From contig JAJPHI010000017.1 in assembly GCA_021325355.1 (NCBI GenBank), forward strand, positions 23,686-87,685: a stretch of 64,000 nucleotides of DNA. The letters are read 5' to 3'. Positions 39,690 to 50,277 of the stretch are shown here, piece after piece. A model generated the notes under the pieces. That model ran no database searches. It worked only from the letters and a program-made list of their open reading frames with translations, and was not told the origin of the DNA. A program made the translations under genes and the position numbers. The stretch comes from Pseudomonadota bacterium. GTDB lineage: Bacteria; Desulfobacterota; Binatia; Binatales; Binataceae. Each line of letters opens with the position of its first letter. The first letter of the stretch is position 1.

Positions 39690-39840
39690 AGTTCCATGGC
39701 CAGTGGCCGGTAGCGGTGGAAATTGACGGGCCGAAGCGCTATCTAGGGAAACCCGCCGGGCGCGCGCCGACTGGCGCATTTTGCGACGCGCGTTATAATT
39801 AATGGTGGGTCGATGCCGGTGTGGTTGCGGTTAGGTACGC

Positions 39841-39870
39841 TTGACGCAAAAGAGCCCGTTGCAATAGAAT
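39841..39870 (+). promoter_or_regulatory. Candidate sigma70-type promoter upstream of rpoD
   Basis: TTGACG (39841-39846), 18-nt spacer, TAGAAT (39865-39870). Confidence 0.45.
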
Positions 39871-39877
39871 GAGCCGT

Positions 39878-39905
39878 TTGACGGTTAACTCGTCCGTTTT
39901 ATACA
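39878..39905 (+). promoter_or_regulatory. Second candidate promoter upstream of rpoD
   Basis: TTGACG (39878-39883), 16-nt spacer, TATACA (39900-39905). Confidence 0.35.
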
Positions 39906-40012
39906 CTCCCGTCGTTTTGACAAGCGTTGCTGTTATCGGAAATAGGCCGGCGTCTGGGTCACGCCGTCGCTATCGCTAAACCGTTCGCCAGCGAGGACAG
40001 GATCCCTCGAGC

Positions 40013-41764
<1,752 letters not shown>

Positions 41765-41853
41765 CGCGAAGGCCTGATAGCCGGCTGCTCGGCGCCGGAG
41801 ACGAAGCCTGCGCCGTACCATTGGACGCTTACTTCAGCGCGCCGCCGCGGGAT

Positions 41854-42126
41854 TCAGAGGCCCGTGTCCGCGTGAGGCGGCTTTCGCGGGTCGGGCTCGG
41901 GGCCGCCGGAAGGCTCAACCAGATTCTCGAACAGATCGAGCACGGAAGCCTGGAGAAACGCTTGCCCGGCCAGCTTCAGGAGCAAGCGGCCGAGCGGTGA
42001 ACGCGCGCCGCCGCCGACAACCACTCCGGCGGCGGCCGCTGTCGCCAGCAGGGTCAGGGGATAGTTTCGCGTCACGGTGGTGATTGACCGACCGAGACGC
42101 GAAAGCGAATTTCCGACCTCTGCCAT
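41854..42126 (-). CDS. Small one-TM protein
   Basis: MAEVGNSLSRLGRSITTVTRNYPLTLLATAAAAGVVVGGGARSP...; close to the next membrane-associated CDS on the same strand. Confidence 0.6.
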   Translation of the reverse strand: MAEVGNSLSRLGRSITTVTRNYPLTLLATAAAAGVVVGGGARSPLGRLLLKLAGQAFLQASVLDLFENLVEPSGGPEPDPRKPPHADTGL

Positions 42127-42153
42127 GGGCTTGCCCGCTCGAACGCAGCGCCG

Positions 42154-42369
42154 CTACGAAGAAACGCGGCGCATCATCTTGGCGACCATATAACCGATCG
42201 CGAACGAGGCGGCCAGCGCCAGCCAGGGCTCGCGCCGCGCGAATTCGCGCAGGTCACGCGTCGCATCCTGCATGAAGCTCATGCCGCGATCGGCATAATC
42301 GCGCGCCATGTCGTAGCCCTGGTTCGCTGCCTGATTGATGCCATCGATCGTATCATCATAAGTGCTCAT
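42154..42369 (-). CDS. DUF883/ElaB-like small membrane protein
   Basis: MSTYDDTIDGINQAANQGYDMARDYADRGMSFMQDATRDLREFARREPWLALAASFAIGYMVAKMMRRVSS; ATG at 42369. Confidence 0.75.
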   Translation of the reverse strand: MSTYDDTIDGINQAANQGYDMARDYADRGMSFMQDATRDLREFARREPWLALAASFAIGYMVAKMMRRVSS

Positions 42370-42866
42370 AATTGGCTCTCCGCGTCTGGTCTGCCGAAAA
42401 GAGGATCGCACCTCCGCACGGCAGGTTGAATTTAGCAAAAGCTGTTCCGTGATACCTTCTGCGCGAACCATCGCCAAAGTCCGCTCCGGGCGCGACTTCG
42501 TCAACTGCGACAGTATCCCTTGCGCATCGTGCGCCCATCTTCGGGAAGAGAATTTTTACTAAGTGTCGAGTCTCATGTTGCCGCGAACGTGGCGGCGGAG
42601 TTGATCCGTGAACCGCGCATTTCCGGCAATTTCGCCGGCCACGCCTGGCACCCCTTACCGGGAGGCGGCCGTTGCGCTTGTCTCAGGCGCGTCAAAAGCG
42701 CGGCGCTCGACGTCGATGCTCACAAAGACGGACTGAAGATAGCACGAGCCGCCTAAACCCGTTGGCATCTTAAGTGCTTCACGATACCCCAAGCGGAACG
42801 GCGGTCGGTTGATCTCAGCATCTCCCGGGGCGTCTCGTCCGCATCACCGGAAGAAGAGGTCACAGT

Positions 42867-43094
42867 ATGCGACTTGAGGGATTCGTTTCGAAAGCGATGG
42901 TCGGCCTGGGTGCGGTGAGTCTGCTCTGCACCGTCGGATGCTTCAGTTACCATAGTACCGAGACGACGCAGCCGACGCCGAGCTACAGCACGTCAACCAC
43001 GACGACGCCGACCGAAAATTCGACGACAACGACGAGGCAGTCGAGTGACGGCACGGTGACGTCGCGGACGACGACCACCACCGCGGCGCCCTGA
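42867..43094 (+). CDS. Small Thr-rich lipoprotein
   Basis: Signal peptide with lipobox-like LLCTVGC, then Thr/Ser-rich 50-aa tail. Confidence 0.7.
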   Translation: MRLEGFVSKAMVGLGAVSLLCTVGCFSYHSTETTQPTPSYSTSTTTTPTENSTTTTRQSSDGTVTSRTTTTTAAP

Positions 43095-43112
43095 GCGTCG
43101 TCAGGATTCGGT

Positions 43113-43153
43113 AAAAAGGCGCGAATCGGCAGTTGTCGGTTCGCGCCTTTTTT
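43113..43153. terminator. Rho-independent bidirectional terminator
   Basis: AAAAAGGCGCGAA - TCGGCAGTTGTCGG - TTCGCGCCTTTTTT between convergent genes. Confidence 0.88.
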
Positions 43154-43157
43154 CATC

Positions 43158-43685
43158 CTAGATCCGGTCCAGCAGCGATTTCAGATCGTCGGCGTGTTCC
43201 TCTTCAACCTGCAGAATGGTTTCGATGAGGCGGCGGGTCGTCGGATCGCCATCGCCGAGCCAGCGCACGATCGCCGCATAGGATTCTATCGCGATCCGCT
43301 CGGCGACCAGATCTTCCTTGATCATCGAGACTAGATCCTTGCCCTCCTGGTAGTCGGAGTGGCTGCGGCGGGCGAGGCCTTCCGGGTTGAAGTTGGGCGC
43401 GCCGTTAAGCTGCACGATGCGCGTGGCGACCTGATCGACGTGCTGCTGTTCCTCATTCGCGTGCTGCAGAAACTCCGCTTTGATACTTTCGGAATTGATG
43501 CCGCTCGCCATGTAATAATGACGGCGGTAACGCAGCACGCAGACCAGTTCAGTCGCCAGAACTTCATTGAGTACCTTGATGACCTTCGGCGCATCGCATT
43601 GATAATTTTCGGTAACGGCGCCCTGTTCCATATGGCGCCGCGCGCGTTCCTTGATAGCGGTGAGATCCGCAACAAAGTCATTCAT
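43158..43685 (-). CDS. Bacterioferritin-like diiron protein
   Basis: LNEVLATELVCVLRYRRHYY...FLQHANEEQQHVDQVATRIVQLNG...DLVAERIAIESYAAIVRWLG...ILQVEEEHADDLKSLL; four-helix E...ExxH pattern. Confidence 0.88.
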   Translation of the reverse strand: MNDFVADLTAIKERARRHMEQGAVTENYQCDAPKVIKVLNEVLATELVCVLRYRRHYYMASGINSESIKAEFLQHANEEQQHVDQVATRIVQLNGAPNFNPEGLARRSHSDYQEGKDLVSMIKEDLVAERIAIESYAAIVRWLGDGDPTTRRLIETILQVEEEHADDLKSLLDRI

Positions 43686-43906
43686 AACGATTCTCCTTAA
43701 AAGCCCACAGGCTCCGAAACAAAGATGACGTTAAGCGCTAGGCAATGACTGTGCCGCAGATCAGCATCCGGCTATGCAGCGTGCCGATCGGCATCCGGCA
43801 AAGTCCGCGTACTGCGCGGCGGATCGATGCCATAGGCGCGCGATGGGCGCGGATCGTTTTGAATCTGCCGGACAATGCGTGTAAGTAAACCGGAAGCAAG
43901 GATCGG

Positions 43907-44530
43907 TTGCGGTCGCGCTGCAAGCCCGGCACGAAGTTTCAAAGCCTCGCTTCGAGAGGGGGACTCTCGCCGGGTAGGGCCACAAAGGGACGCGGAAGCG
44001 GCCGCGGATGGTTATGGCAGTTTGCCGAGATGCAGGGTGGAACGGTGTCAGTTCAGAGTGGTGGGCTCGGTAAAGGCGGCGAGTCGACGATGAGATCGCC
44101 GCGGGTGTCGGCGGTCTCGCGCGAGACGGCCGCGGCGGGCGAACCGTCCGCAAGCAGGCGCGAGCCGCGTCGGATCCTGATCGTCGATGACAACGTCGAT
44201 GCGGCGGAAGCGCTGGGGCTGTTGCTCGAGAGCGAAGGGCATCGCATCCGGGTCGTCAACGACGGAGCCGCGGCGGTGGCGTGCGCGCAGGAGTTTCAGC
44301 CCGACGCGGCCATCATCGACATCGGTCTGCCCGGCATGGATGGCTATGAAGTTGCGCGCCGGCTCCGCGAACTGGTTCCCGGGACCGCTTTGATGGCGCT
44401 GTCGGGATGGCGTCTCAGCGAGGGTGACCCGCAGGGTTATCGCGGCCGCTTCGATGGTTTCTTCACCAAGCCGATGGAGTTCAGCAAGCTGCGCGAGTTG
44501 CTCGCGCGTTTACCTGTGCGATCCAACTGA
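43907..44530 (+). pseudogene. Remnant of a hybrid histidine kinase: degenerate HATPase tail fused in frame to an intact receiver domain
   Basis: FAEMQGGTVSVQSGGLGKGGEST resembles the final HATPase segment; receiver RRILIVDDNVDAAEALGLLLESEGHRI...AIIDIGLPGMDGYEV...ALSGW...FFTKPME. No HisKA, N-box or F-box upstream. A stand-alone receiver could start at ATG 44091. Confidence 0.7.
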
Positions 44531-44658
44531 CGACGGCAGGCTGTGCCGGGCGCGCGCGGGCGGTTACGGTCAGGCGATGGCGCGTGGCCGCGCGCGGCGG
44601 ATTTTACCTGATGCGGCTTCGGTGCTAAGCATCCACCGAGCACATCGGAGGATGATCC

Positions 44659-45126
44659 ATGCCGAAGACGACTGAGCAAACCATCATGGAGCTGGCCGAT
44701 CGCGAGGCGATTCGGGAGCTGCCGCAGCGTTATTGCGACTGTGTCTGGCAGGGCGACGTCGCGGGTCTCGTCAAACTGTTCGCCGACGACGGTGAGTTCA
44801 CGGTGGTCGGCAATCGGCGTGAAGTCACCAACAAGGGACACGCCGAATTGCTCAAGACCTACCAGGCGGGGCTGGCGACTCTCACGCCGCGACCGTACAT
44901 CCACAACCACGTGATCGAGCTCAAGGGCGACGGCCGTGCGACGGGTCGCTGCTACGTCGAGCTGCGCGACGCCAGCGACAATCTCAAGTGGCTCGGCACG
45001 GGATTTTACAATGACGAGTACGTCAAGGTTGGCGATGCGTGGAAGTTCAAATCGCGGCGCGCGCAGATGGTCCATATGGAACCCAAACTGGCGAGCGGCA
45101 CCACTGACATCCAGGAGCGCAAATAG
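44659..45126 (+). CDS. SnoaL/NTF2-like protein, tandem copy 1
   Basis: ELADREAIRELPQRYCDCVWQGDVAGLVKLFADDGEF...RPYIHNHVIELKGDGRATGRCYVELRD. Confidence 0.88.
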   Translation: MPKTTEQTIMELADREAIRELPQRYCDCVWQGDVAGLVKLFADDGEFTVVGNRREVTNKGHAELLKTYQAGLATLTPRPYIHNHVIELKGDGRATGRCYVELRDASDNLKWLGTGFYNDEYVKVGDAWKFKSRRAQMVHMEPKLASGTTDIQERK

Positions 45127-45128
45127 TC

Positions 45129-45566
45129 ATGGCTAAAAGTATCGAACAGATCGCAATGGAGCTGGCTGACCGTGAGGCGATTCGTGAACTGCCGGTGAAG
45201 TATTGTGATTGTGTCTGGCAGGGCGACACGACCGGCATCGTCGATTTGTTTGCGGCGGACGGCGAATTTATCACCAAGGGTTTCAAGCGCGAGCAGAAGG
45301 CGACCGGGCGCGAGGGGCTGCTCAAACTCTACGGCGGCCTTGGGCAGGGCGAGCTCGCGCCGCGACCGTACATCCACAACCACGTGATCGACCTCAAGGG
45401 GAATGGGCGCGCGACGGGTCGCTGCTATGTCGAGCTGCGCAATTTCAAGAAGAATCTCGAATGGGTCGGGACGGGCTATTACGAGGACGAATACGTCAAA
45501 GTGGGCGACGGCTGGAAGTTCAAATCGCGGCTTTTCCGGCCGGTCCAGATGAACGTGAATCCGTAG
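45129..45566 (+). CDS. SnoaL/NTF2-like protein, tandem copy 2
   Basis: ELADREAIRELPVKYCDCVWQGDTTGIVDLFAADGEF...RPYIHNHVIDLKGNGRATGRCYVELRN. Confidence 0.88.
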   Translation: MAKSIEQIAMELADREAIRELPVKYCDCVWQGDTTGIVDLFAADGEFITKGFKREQKATGREGLLKLYGGLGQGELAPRPYIHNHVIDLKGNGRATGRCYVELRNFKKNLEWVGTGYYEDEYVKVGDGWKFKSRLFRPVQMNVNP

Positions 45567-45648
45567 CGGCGCCGCCGCGTTTGCTCATCTGAGCGCAGCG
45601 AGGCATCCGGATGCGCCCGGCGCCCGTGCGGCGGTCGGCGCGCTCTGC

Positions 45649-46464
45649 GTGGTCGCGACCCCGATCGGTAATCGCGAGGATCTGTCGGCGCGCGCGCTCA
45701 GCGTGCTGCGTGAAGCCGATCTTATCGCCTGCGAAGATACCCGGCGCACGGGTCGGCTGCTCGCTGAGCATGGGATTCACACGCCGATGCTCAGCTACTT
45801 CGAGCACAACGAAGAGCGGCGCGCGCCGGAGCTGATTAGCCGCCTCCAGGCCGGCGCGACGGTCGCGTTGGTGACCGACGCCGGCACGCCGGGAATTTCC
45901 GACCCGGGATATCGGCTGGTTCGCGCCGCGCACGACGCCGGCGTGCCGGTCAGGGCGGTGCCGGGGCCGTCGGCGGTGATCGCCGCCCTGTCGATCGCGG
46001 GCTTACCCACCGATCGCTTCGTCTTCGAGGGATTTCTGCCGGCCCGCGAGGGCGATCGCCGTCGCCGCCTGGAAGGCCTGCGCCATGAGCCGCGCACCAT
46101 CGTGCTCTACGAGACCGCCCGCCGTCTGGTCGATTCGCTCGCCGCGATGGCGTCAATCTTCGGCGCCGATCGCCGCGGCGTAGTTGTGCGGGAGGCGACC
46201 AAGATTCATGAAGAGACGCGCAGCGACGCGCTCGGCGGTCTTCTGGATTATTTCCGGACGCATCCGCCGCTCGGTGAAGTGACCCTCGTCGTTGCCGGAG
46301 CGAGCGAGGCGGAAGCCGCCGGCGGCGGGCTTGATGAAGCCGCGGCGATAGCCGTGCTGCGCGAGGCCGGTCTCAGCCTCAAGGACGCCAGCGCGGCGGT
46401 GGCGAAGCTCACCGGCGCGCGGCGGCGCGAAGTTTATCAGCGCGCGCTCAGCTTCAAGCACTAA
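45649..46464 (+). CDS. rsmI: 16S rRNA (cytidine-1402-2'-O)-methyltransferase
   Basis: VVATPIGNREDLSARALSVLREADLIACEDTRRTGRLLAEHGI...LVTDAGTPGISDPGYRLVRAAHDAGVPVRAVPGPSAVIAALSIAGLPTDRFVFEGFLPA; GTG at 45649, start uncertain. Confidence 0.94.
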   Translation: MVATPIGNREDLSARALSVLREADLIACEDTRRTGRLLAEHGIHTPMLSYFEHNEERRAPELISRLQAGATVALVTDAGTPGISDPGYRLVRAAHDAGVPVRAVPGPSAVIAALSIAGLPTDRFVFEGFLPAREGDRRRRLEGLRHEPRTIVLYETARRLVDSLAAMASIFGADRRGVVVREATKIHEETRSDALGGLLDYFRTHPPLGEVTLVVAGASEAEAAGGGLDEAAAIAVLREAGLSLKDASAAVAKLTGARRREVYQRALSFKH

Positions 46465-47627
46465 CGCAGCGTGCGGAAGAAGGCGCGAATATCCTCGACC
46501 AGCCGCTCGGGTTCTTCCATCGGCGCGAAATGGCCTCCCGACGGCATCACCGTCCAGCGCTTCAGATTGTAGTAGCGCTCGGCCCATCGGCGCGGCATCA
46601 GCATCACTTCCTTCAGGAACACCGCGACGCCGGTCGGCGCTTCGACCACCGGCATCCGGTCATGCGAGGGCTGCCACAGGTTATGAGCAGCCTCGTAGTA
46701 GTAGCGCGCCGAGGTCCCGTAACTCTCGGTGAACCAGTAGAGACTTAGCGTGGTGCAGAGGTCGTCCTTGCTGAAGCGCCGCTCGACGTCGCCGCCGCAA
46801 TCGCTCCAGGTTCGCCGCTTCTCGACGATCCAGGCGGCCAGCCCTGCCGGTGAATCGTTGATGGCATGGGCGATAGTCTGCGGCTTGGTGGATTGCTCGC
46901 GCATGTAGCCCGACTCGAGTTCGAGAAAATCGCGATTGCGTTGGAGCCAGCCCTCTTCGCCCGGTCCATAATCCTCAGGCGTCGGCCCGCCGCCGGTAAA
47001 GAAGCCGAGCGAGACCAGCAGGTGGACATGGATACCGATCACGCGATCGGCATACTTGTGACCCAGTTGCGCCGAAATGATCGCGCCCCAGTCGCCGCCC
47101 TCGGCCGCGAATTTCCGGTAGCCGAGCACGTCCTGCATCAGCTTTACCCAGAGATCGGCAGTGGTCCAGTAGTTAATCCCGGTTTTGTTAAGCGGCGTCG
47201 AAAAGCCGTAGCCGGGAAGGGACGGGACCACGACGTCGAAGGCGTCGTTGGGGTCGCCGCCGAAAGCCGCGGGGTCGGCAAGGGGGCGAATCACTTTATG
47301 AAGGTCCCAGAAGGTCCACGGCCAGCCGTGCGACAGGATAAGTGGCATGGGGCGCGGGCCCTTGCCCGGTTCGTGGATAAAGTGGATCGGGATGTCGTCG
47401 ATCGTGGTGCGGTAATGACTGAAGGAATTCATGGCGCGCTCGTGCGCCCGCCAGTCGTATTGCGTCCTCCAGTATTCGACCAGCTCGCGGATATAGTCGG
47501 TCTGCGCGCCGTATTCCCAGTGCGGATTCCCGAAATCGCGCGGAAAGCGCGTGCGCTTGAGGCGCTCCCGCAGGTCGTCGAGGGCGGCGTCTGGGACGGC
47601 GATCGTGAAGCGTTCCCGGTTCGTCAT
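46461..47627 (-). CDS. Epoxide hydrolase, EHN-domain alpha/beta hydrolase
   Basis: LKRTRFPRDFGNPHWEYGAQTDYIRELVEYWRTQYDWRAHERAMNSFSHYRTTIDDIPIHFIH; LILSHGWPWTFWDLHKVI; AAEGGDWGAIISAQLG; SGGHFAPMEEPERL. Confidence 0.94.
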   Translation of the reverse strand: MTNRERFTIAVPDAALDDLRERLKRTRFPRDFGNPHWEYGAQTDYIRELVEYWRTQYDWRAHERAMNSFSHYRTTIDDIPIHFIHEPGKGPRPMPLILSHGWPWTFWDLHKVIRPLADPAAFGGDPNDAFDVVVPSLPGYGFSTPLNKTGINYWTTADLWVKLMQDVLGYRKFAAEGGDWGAIISAQLGHKYADRVIGIHVHLLVSLGFFTGGGPTPEDYGPGEEGWLQRNRDFLELESGYMREQSTKPQTIAHAINDSPAGLAAWIVEKRRTWSDCGGDVERRFSKDDLCTTLSLYWFTESYGTSARYYYEAAHNLWQPSHDRMPVVEAPTGVAVFLKEVMLMPRRWAERYYNLKRWTVMPSGGHFAPMEEPERLVEDIRAFFRTLR

Positions 47628-47759
47628 ATGGTCATCTCCGATAGTCGCAAGGCCGGCTTACGGCTGCCACGATAACGAGAGTCGCCGGTCCCATACAAAC
47701 CGGGGCGGCCAGGGCTGCTTGAAAGCTTAACCGGCGTCAGATTGAATCGATGGCAAGCG

Positions 47760-48266
47760 ATGGCGAACAAGACCAAGGAGGCCGCGAGCGCCCGCGAGAT
47801 TCGCCGCGAGCCGGTCGTGCTGGTGGTGCATGGCCCCAATCTGAATCTGCTCGGCGAGCGCGAGCCGGCGGTCTATGGCTCGACTACCCTGCGCGAGATT
47901 AACCATCGTCTGGTCGAGCTCGGGCGCGAGCTTGGGGTCAAGGTGAGCACCTTCCAGTCGAACAGCGAGGGTGCGATCGTTGATCGGCTGCAGGAGGCGC
48001 GTGGGCGTATCGACGCGCTGATCATCAATCCGGCGGCGTACACTCATACGAGCATCGCGATTCGCGACGCGATCGCGGCACTGGATTCCCCGACAATCGA
48101 AGTTCATCTGTCGAATGTCTACAAGCGTGAACCGTTTCGCCATCACTCGACTATCGCCGATATCGTGACCGGCCGTGTGATCGGGTTCGGCGCCGAGAGC
48201 TATGTCCTGGCGCTGCGCGCGACCGTCTCGATGGTCGCGGTGGCGGGCCGAACGGGTGTGAATTAA
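47760..48266 (+). CDS. aroQ: Type II 3-dehydroquinate dehydratase
   Basis: [82 protein letters not shown] at 47742 is an alternative start. Confidence 0.95.
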   Translation: MANKTKEAASAREIRREPVVLVVHGPNLNLLGEREPAVYGSTTLREINHRLVELGRELGVKVSTFQSNSEGAIVDRLQEARGRIDALIINPAAYTHTSIAIRDAIAALDSPTIEVHLSNVYKREPFRHHSTIADIVTGRVIGFGAESYVLALRATVSMVAVAGRTGVN

Positions 48267-48278
48267 AGGTCGAAACGA

Positions 48279-48821
48279 ATGCCCCAGAAGATGCGTCCTT
48301 CCAAAGCAGACCCGCCGCGCGCCCGCGACCATGGCGACAGCGCGGCGCTCCAAGAGATCAAGGCGCTGCTCACCCTGATGCGTGAGTACGAGCTGGCCGA
48401 GGTGGAGATCGACGATCGCAAGCGCAAGGTACGCCTGGTGCGGCGCGCCGACGGCTCCTTTCAGGCTGCAGCCGCGACGCCGTCAGCTCCCGCGATACCG
48501 CCGCCGACTCCGGCGCGCCACGTGCGCGCTCCTGCGGCGCGCGATTCCGGTCGCAGTGCGGCGCCTGAACTGGCGGAAAATCAGCGCCTCGTCACCAGTC
48601 CGATGGTCGGTACGTTCTATCGCGCGTCGTCCCCCAACGCCGCGGCCTTTGTCGAAGTCGGCGACTCGGTGCGCAAGGGGCAGACGTTATGCATTATCGA
48701 AGCAATGAAAATGATGAACGAGATCGAAGCCGAGATCGCCGGTCGCGTGGTGCAGATCCTGTGTGAGAACGCGCAGCCGGTCGAGTACGGGCAACCCTTG
48801 CTGGTACTCGAGGTGAGCTGA
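48279..48821 (+). CDS. accB: Acetyl-CoA carboxylase biotin carboxyl carrier protein
   Basis: [55 protein letters not shown]. Confidence 0.96.
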   Translation: MPQKMRPSKADPPRARDHGDSAALQEIKALLTLMREYELAEVEIDDRKRKVRLVRRADGSFQAAAATPSAPAIPPPTPARHVRAPAARDSGRSAAPELAENQRLVTSPMVGTFYRASSPNAAAFVEVGDSVRKGQTLCIIEAMKMMNEIEAEIAGRVVQILCENAQPVEYGQPLLVLEVS

Positions 48822-48883
48822 GCGCGAGGCAGTGGTGGGGCGGACAGCAACCTCACGAGGGTGAGGGTTGGGAGAATCGAGCG

Positions 48884-50266
48884 ATGTTCAAAAAACTCTT
48901 GATCGCTAACCGCGGGACGATTGCGATCCGCATCATTCGCGCCTGCCGCGAACTCGGTATCAAAACGATCGCGGTCTATTCGACCGCCGACCGCGACGCG
49001 CTGCACGTGCAGATGGCCGACGAGGCGGTATGTATCGGGCCGGCGGCGGCCGAGGATAGCTACCTGAGTATCCCCGCGATCATGAGCGCGGTGCTGACTT
49101 ACGGCGCGGACGCCGTGCATCCGGGCTACGGGTTCCTTTCGGAGAACGGCGATTTCGCCGAGGCCTGTCGCCGTTCGAACGTGAACTTTGTCGGTCCGCG
49201 GGCGCGTCATATTCGTCTGATGGGCGACAAGCCGCGCGCGCGGCGCATCATGAAACGCGCCGGCGTGCCGATCCTGCCGGGCAGCGAAGGGACCGGTGTG
49301 ACCGAACTGCGCGACGCTCTCAATGACGGCGCGCGGCTCGGCTACCCGGTGCTCATCAAGGCCGCGGCGGGCGGTGGCGGCAAAGGGATGCGGATCGCAA
49401 CCAGCGAAGCTGATCTGCGGAAACTCTTTCCGCTGGCCCAGGCCGAGAGTATGGCGGCCTTCGGCTCGCGCACCATGTACCTCGAGAAGTATCTCCAGGA
49501 GGCGCGTCACGTCGAGTTTCAGATCGTTGCCGACAATAATCGTAAGGCGCTCCATCTCGGCGAGCGCGACTGTTCGCTCCAGCGGCGCCATCAAAAGGTG
49601 CTCGAAGAGGCCCCCTGCCCGGTCATGACCCCGCGTCTGCGCGCCCGGATGGGCAAGGCGGCGGTCCGCGCGGCCGAGGTGGTCGGCTATGCCAACGTCG
49701 GCACGGTCGAGTTTCTGCTCGCGCCCGACGGCGAGTTCTACTTCATCGAGATGAACACGCGGATCCAGGTCGAGCATGGGGTGACCGAGATGGTCACCGG
49801 CACGGACCTCGTCCGCGAGAGTATCCTGATTGCTGCCGGCGCGCCGCTGTCGCTGCGCCAGCGCGAGGTCGAATTCGACGGCGCCGCGATCGAATTTCGC
49901 GTCTATGCGGAGGACCCGGAAACCGGTCTGCCGTCGCCGGGGATCGTTGCGAACCATCATGCGCCGGGTGGACTCGGCGTGCGCGTCGAGACTGCGCTCT
50001 ACGACGGCTACCGCGTGCCGGTGCATTACGATCCGCTGATCGCCAAGCTTATCGTTCACGCGAGCGACCGTCGCGCCGCGATAAATCGCGCCAAGGCGGC
50101 GCTCCACGAGTACGTGATCCAGGGAATTAAGACCAATATCCCGCTCCACCTGCGGATCCTCGAGGACGAGGACTTCGTGCAGGGACGCTTCTCGACCAAC
50201 TTCCTGAAGCGTTTCGAGCGCCGTCCCGAGCCGGCTCCGGAAGCGCGTTTGGCGAAGGCGTCCTGA
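48884..50266 (+). CDS. accC: Acetyl-CoA carboxylase biotin carboxylase subunit
   Basis: MFKKLLIANRGTIAIRIIRACRELGIKTIAVYSTAD; VHPGYGFLSENGDFAEAC; AAAGGGGKGMRIA; FIEMNTRIQVEHGVTEMVTGTDLV. Confidence 0.96.
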   Translation: MFKKLLIANRGTIAIRIIRACRELGIKTIAVYSTADRDALHVQMADEAVCIGPAAAEDSYLSIPAIMSAVLTYGADAVHPGYGFLSENGDFAEACRRSNVNFVGPRARHIRLMGDKPRARRIMKRAGVPILPGSEGTGVTELRDALNDGARLGYPVLIKAAAGGGGKGMRIATSEADLRKLFPLAQAESMAAFGSRTMYLEKYLQEARHVEFQIVADNNRKALHLGERDCSLQRRHQKVLEEAPCPVMTPRLRARMGKAAVRAAEVVGYANVGTVEFLLAPDGEFYFIEMNTRIQVEHGVTEMVTGTDLVRESILIAAGAPLSLRQREVEFDGAAIEFRVYAEDPETGLPSPGIVANHHAPGGLGVRVETALYDGYRVPVHYDPLIAKLIVHASDRRAAINRAKAALHEYVIQGIKTNIPLHLRILEDEDFVQGRFSTNFLKRFERRPEPAPEARLAKAS

Positions 50267-50277
50267 TCGTTCTGAAA

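Noticed and set aside
42520-42756. 78-aa ORF upstream of the Thr-rich lipoprotein
   Set aside because: No convincing SD, no motif, unlikely composition; left unannotated.
48617-50149. 510-aa - strand ORF
   Set aside because: Antisense to accC/accB, whose protein motifs are unambiguous.
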